From SIRX01 sp965214475 (lineage in GTDB: Bacteria; Actinomycetota; Rubrobacteria; Rubrobacterales; Rubrobacteraceae): DNA of 64,000 bases. A program made the translations under genes and the position numbers. Shown here piece after piece: positions 60,751 to 64,000 of this stretch. The notes beneath the pieces are model-generated. The model was not told the origin of the DNA. It was given only the letters and a program-made list of their open reading frames with translations, and ran no database searches. Location: assembly GCA_965214475.1 (NCBI GenBank), contig OZ243953.1, positions 992,001 through 1,056,000 on the forward strand. The letters run 5' to 3'. Every line of letters starts with the position of its first letter. Position 1 is the stretch's first letter.

Positions 60751-60826
60751 GCAATGATCCCTTCAAAAAACACACCGTTCACCTGCCTGCTATCTGTCGG
60801 CGCCTAGTATACGAGGAATAGCTTGG

Positions 60827-61831
60827 CTAGACGCGCCGCTCGCCGACGTAAGTCTCGTAGGAAGAGTAAGTCGGCGTTCTACGGCGGGAGAGGAGAGCCA
60901 GTATGGCACCGCCGGTCCCGAGTAAGGCGAGGGCGTAGAGGATCAGACTTCCCAGAAACGGGATCAAATAAGCAGCGGCCAGTATCGAAGCGCCGATCAT
61001 GGCGGCCAGGGCGTTGCCCCCATGGTAGCGTCCCGTGGCGAACAGGATACGGCGTCCGAGAAAGTATGCCGCGACCACGGCGCCGAAGAACACGAAGGCC
61101 AGGTAGACCGGCGCGGCAAGCAGCAGCAACGGTATCCCCACTATAGAAACGCCCAGCACCACGGCGAGCAACAAAGCCGCCGGCACCGAGGCAAGACCCA
61201 CCAGCAACGAGCGCCCCACGGACTCCTCTATCTTCTGAGCCGAAGACTCTATGGGTCGAGGAACAAGAACAGCAGCAAGGACGCTGATGGCCACGAACAC
61301 CAGGGTCGCAAACACCCAGCCCACAAAGCCGGCTATTCCGCTACCGCCCTCCCTATCTGCGCCCCTCATGGGCGGGGTCATTCCCTCCGCTGCCACATAG
61401 CCGGTCACCGTGGGATTGCCCTCCCTATGGATCTCGCCGTTACCCAAGACAACGTTTCCCTCAACAATAGCTTTCCGTTCCAGGTATACGTCCCCATGCC
61501 CGACTTTTAGATCCCCACTCACGCGATCGTTGATCTCTACGTCTCCAAAGTCCGCGTATACCGTTCCACTAACCGGTGCGTAAACCTCTATATCACCCAT
61601 ACTGGACTTTACATTCCCCTCGACCGGACCCCGGATCTTTATATCACCTGCGCTGGTAGATACACTGCCCGACGTGCCACCTGGACCTATCGTCACGTCG
61701 CCGAAGATCCTTTTCTCAGCGGCGTGGGCCGTTGGCAAGGGAAGCAGGACGAGAATTCCTAAAATTACTATAGAGAGTGTTGTTAGAGTCCGGGCGAGGG
61801 CCCGGGTGAAGACTGGAATTGGGACGTTCAT
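60827..61831 (-). CDS. Polymer-forming cytoskeletal-like domain plus membrane helices
   Basis: 334 residues. Signal peptide ending near AHAAE, then a repetitive beta-helix of the polymer-forming cytoskeletal/bactofilin-like type (about 40-150): IFGDVTIGPGG, GDIKIRGPVEGNVKSSMGDI, EVYAPVSGTVYADFGDVEIN. Four transmembrane helices follow (about 165-310). The start ATG 61831 overlaps the anti-sigma stop (ATGA); a longer frame into the anti-sigma gene is a shadow. Third gene of an ECF sigma operon, so probably part of its envelope-stress output or sensing. Function unproven. Confidence 0.82.
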   Translation of the reverse strand: MNVPIPVFTRALARTLTTLSIVILGILVLLPLPTAHAAEKRIFGDVTIGPGGTSGSVSTSAGDIKIRGPVEGNVKSSMGDIEVYAPVSGTVYADFGDVEINDRVSGDLKVGHGDVYLERKAIVEGNVVLGNGEIHREGNPTVTGYVAAEGMTPPMRGADREGGSGIAGFVGWVFATLVFVAISVLAAVLVPRPIESSAQKIEESVGRSLLVGLASVPAALLLAVVLGVSIVGIPLLLLAAPVYLAFVFFGAVVAAYFLGRRILFATGRYHGGNALAAMIGASILAAAYLIPFLGSLILYALALLGTGGAILALLSRRRTPTYSSYETYVGERRV

Positions 61832-62334
61832 ACCTGCCGGGTGCGACGCCGGAACACCGACACGAAGATGGCGGCCAACAGAAGGTCTATCAGGGCACCG
61901 ACGACCAGGGCGACCAGGAGCGCGCCTCCGGCGACGGCCAGTACGGTGTCGAGTACATCCGTAAGCATCGAAGCAGAGCTCCAGAACACCGTCATCGCGT
62001 CTACAACGAAGACCGCGGGGTTTACCCCGCTGATGCCGAGTGCGAATAGCGCCGTCGAAAGCAGAACTCCCGCAAGAAACGTCCACAGCAGGCGGGCTTT
62101 CAGCGGACGGGTCGGGAGGGCCATCGCCACACCCTCACATACCGAACGTGGTTCGTAGAAGCTTAGTGATCTCAGGCAGGAGTTGAGTTGTGTCTCGCGT
62201 TTATACAGTTCGTGGCACTCGGGACACCGCTTCAGGTGAGACCAGACCTCCCTCTCCCGCTCGGGCGTGAGCGCCCGGTCGGCGAGTTCGAAGATTTCTT
62301 CCGGTTCGCAGCCACAGTTTCCCGGCAAACTCAT
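61828..62334 (-). CDS. Anti-sigma factor with zf-HC2 domain
   Basis: 168 residues. The N-terminal zinc anti-sigma domain has HLKRCPECHEL (H-x3-C-x2-C); a first membrane helix at about 85-105 and a second at about 130-155 make it a transmembrane sensor holding its sigma factor at the membrane. Starts 4 bases inside the sigma gene end. Pairs with the ECF sigma factor encoded immediately upstream. Confidence 0.88.
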   Translation of the reverse strand: MSLPGNCGCEPEEIFELADRALTPEREREVWSHLKRCPECHELYKRETQLNSCLRSLSFYEPRSVCEGVAMALPTRPLKARLLWTFLAGVLLSTALFALGISGVNPAVFVVDAMTVFWSSASMLTDVLDTVLAVAGGALLVALVVGALIDLLLAAIFVSVFRRRTRQV

Positions 62335-62942
62335 AAGGCTTCACCTTCGTCCTGCAATTTCTCGCCCAACATATTGCGGGCCCGGAAGAGCCGACTCTTT
62401 ACCGCCGCAACCGTAACGTCGAGGACTTCCGCTATCTCTGCGTAGCTCATATCCTCAGTGTAACGCAGAATCAACGGTACACCGTATGTTTCCGGCAGGC
62501 TCTCTATCGCCTCTTGTACGGCCCGCGCCCGGTCGGATTCCATGGCCGCCACTTCCGGTCCTCCAGCGGAACCGGAGTGTATTTCCTGATTGAACTCAAC
62601 GATCTCCCGCCGACGACGCAGGGTATCCACCCCGAGGTTGTTCGCGATGGTGAGCAGCCAGGTTTTGAACCGGTACTCAGGATTGAAAGTCTCCAAACGA
62701 TCGTAGGCGCGCAAGAAAGTCTCCTGCACCAGATCTTCGGCAGAGGTCTCGCGCCGGGCGTACGGATAGAGGACTTTCCCGACCAGCCGCTCGTAGCGAC
62801 GGACCAACTCTTCGTAGGAACGCGTGTCGCCGGCGAGAGTGCGGTTCACGAGGTCATTGTCCTCAAGGCTCTCGCGCCTGAGGGGCAAACCCTGGATCCT
62901 CTCTCGCCAGCGGCCAATGGTCACTGTGGGTGTGTACTCCAT
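62331..62942 (-). CDS. ECF RNA polymerase sigma factor
   Basis: 203 residues. Region 2: YEELVRRYERLVGKVLYPYA, then TSAEDLVQETFLRAYDRLET and FKTWLLTIANNLGVD. Region 4: LPETYGVPLILRYTEDMSYA with the -35 helix EIAEVLDVTVAAVKSRLFRA. It is an RpoE-like group IV factor with its anti-sigma factor next on the strand. The operon ECF-antisigma-bactofilin-like suggests control of an envelope response. It probably regulates its own promoter, which I could not identify. Confidence 0.93.
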   Translation of the reverse strand: MEYTPTVTIGRWRERIQGLPLRRESLEDNDLVNRTLAGDTRSYEELVRRYERLVGKVLYPYARRETSAEDLVQETFLRAYDRLETFNPEYRFKTWLLTIANNLGVDTLRRRREIVEFNQEIHSGSAGGPEVAAMESDRARAVQEAIESLPETYGVPLILRYTEDMSYAEIAEVLDVTVAAVKSRLFRARNMLGEKLQDEGEAL

Positions 62943-63075
62943 ATCTGAATACTTATACGCCCTCCACTAAAGAAAGTTTCCGCGAAAACGGCCTCTACGT
63001 CCAAAACTCGCGCCGGAGTCAAAATATTCCGGTACGAATAGTGCCCGGCCATCCGGCTACCTACCGAACTCACTG

Positions 63076-64000
63076 CTATGAGATCTGCCTATCTACCCCT
63101 TTTCTCTGTTTTCTCCAAATAGATACGAGCAACGCGAGCCCGCATACGAAGGCCGCTACCGCGTTGAATAGTCCTACGTCCCGGGCTCCCGGCTCACCAT
63201 CTACCTCCAATGTCTCTCCTACTGTCTCACCCGAGTACACCTTGACGAGCGGTACGCCGCCCTTTTCGTAGGCGTATAGTGGCTCCTTCTCCTCAAGCGC
63301 GAGCATTTGGTCCGTGTAGATGGATTGGCGGGGCAGAAAGAGGAAGTAAGAGTCTTCGCGAGGCTGCTGATCTCGGGTGTACTTCTCCGGCGCGATGGGT
63401 GCGAGATAAGCAGGTCGAAGGTCTGCGCGGAGATCCCCGACCCTGCGATACGTCTCCATCACGGCGTACGTCCCGGCTTGCACGTAGACAGTCGCCCCTT
63501 CGGGCGCGACTTCGTTGACGTACTCTACGGCCGGTTTGTAGGTGTCGGCCAGGTAAGTAGTCTCGAAACCCAGCGTACGGGCGCCGGGGATCAGGCCGAC
63601 TCCTTCGCCATAGTATTCGAGCGAGTTAGCCGTCCCGGTCCACAAGATACCCGGTAAGGCTAGAGCCACGTACACGGCGAGAATTACTCCAAGCCTCGGC
63701 CGCAGCCGGGTAGCCAGCCATCCGACGCCCACCCCGGCACAGATCGCCCACACGGCGAAAGCCGGCAGAAACTGACGCGGTCCCCCATAAACCGGAACCA
63801 ACCCGGACCCCGCCACCCCCGTGACGAACGCGAGATTCAGGATGATCCAACCGGCCACCGGGTTTCGAGCTTCTGTAAACAACCGGATCGCACCAACAAC
63901 TCCGGCGAGCGCCACGACCAGCGGCACAACAGCCACGAGCATGGCAACCGGATAGTGCCACGGGGCGCCGGCCCACCATTGCCCCAGGTAGAAAGTCAGA
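63076..64000 (-). CDS. GT39-like membrane glycosyltransferase, 5' end cut off
   Basis: The frame is open to the window edge; the earliest residues read LTFYLGQWWAGAPWHYPVAM, typical of protein mannosyltransferase/GT-C membrane proteins (Trp-rich luminal loop APWHYP). About five membrane helices are visible, then a soluble C-terminal domain (TTYLADTYKPAVEYVNEVAP onward) and a final helix. It is likely to transfer sugars from polyprenyl-phosphate donors outside the membrane. An internal ATG at 63942 is not the true start. The upstream part lies outside this window. Confidence 0.7.
   Translation of the reverse strand, partial: LTFYLGQWWAGAPWHYPVAMLVAVVPLVVALAGVVGAIRLFTEARNPVAGWIILNLAFVTGVAGSGLVPVYGGPRQFLPAFAVWAICAGVGVGWLATRLRPRLGVILAVYVALALPGILWTGTANSLEYYGEGVGLIPGARTLGFETTYLADTYKPAVEYVNEVAPEGATVYVQAGTYAVMETYRRVGDLRADLRPAYLAPIAPEKYTRDQQPREDSYFLFLPRQSIYTDQMLALEEKEPLYAYEKGGVPLVKVYSGETVGETLEVDGEPGARDVGLFNAVAAFVCGLALLVSIWRKQRKGVDRQIS

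Noticed and set aside
61832..62086. 85-residue N-terminal extension of the polymer-forming membrane protein
   Set aside because: The extension lies in another phase of the anti-sigma gene; the ATGA overlap and a signal peptide at the internal Met identify the real start.

Overview
The window reads as chromosomal DNA of a moderately to highly GC-rich actinobacterium, most likely Rubrobacter or a close relative. This is inferred from gene order and family content, not from a database match. Supporting signs are the actinobacterial housekeeping order glmU-prs-rplY-pth-mfd-(surA-like)-eno-pyk-divIC-DUF501 on the minus strand, a mycobacterial-type CysM/Mec/CysO/MoeZ sulfur module, a HemQ coproheme decarboxylase, frequent TTG and GTG starts, and apparently leaderless genes. 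No insertion sequence, prophage or CRISPR array was seen. Gene decay is nonetheless common: I count several genes broken by stops, frameshifts or truncation.

Layout. 0-9 kb: a chromate transporter, a decayed patch with two broken genes, topB, yihY, panB, tRNA-Ser with its promoter and terminator, a compact branched inverted-repeat element, a comB-like phosphatase, and an LPXTG-anchored RlpA-like protein. 9-16 kb: aldo/keto reductase plus hemQ, the cysM-mec-cysO-moeZ operon starting from a near-leaderless promoter, a NTF2-like gene remnant, and a diadenylate-cyclase-like protein. 16-28 kb: mostly minus-strand accessory genes (M42 peptidase, DUF3891, PAP2 phosphatase, FNT channel, CBS-ACT protein, OatA-like acyltransferase, quinone oxidoreductase, DUF2723 membrane protein, MetE-like protein). 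28-31 kb: two candidate structured mRNA leaders, a tyrosinase operon whose Tat-signal caddie gene is frameshifted, and an HNH endonuclease gene lying between a tRNA-Leu 5' half and an intact tRNA-Leu(UAA).

31-54 kb: the housekeeping cluster on the minus strand (DUF501, divIC, pyk, eno, surA-like, mfd, pth, rplY, prs, glmU, tRNA-Gln, ispE, rsmA, tatD, rsmI, ROK kinase, recJ). It is interrupted by two small membrane-protein genes and by a gltS / MOSC / NDH-2 island. 54-64 kb: cardiolipin synthase, a DUF697-like protein, the primary sigma factor with a readable promoter, a 56-codon membrane ORF, an S41 peptidase lacking the usual catalytic lysine, a GNAT remnant, an orphan peptide-binding lipoprotein, an ECF sigma / anti-sigma / polymer-forming membrane protein operon, and a glycosyltransferase-like membrane protein running off the right edge.

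The most interesting items are the DAC-like protein with intact DGA and RHR motifs, the CysO carrier whose GG is masked by six extra residues beside its JAMM peptidase, the HNH gene that breaks a tRNA-Leu after nucleotide 34, and the leader at 28.18-28.41 kb with mutually exclusive pairings over a Shine-Dalgarno sequence.
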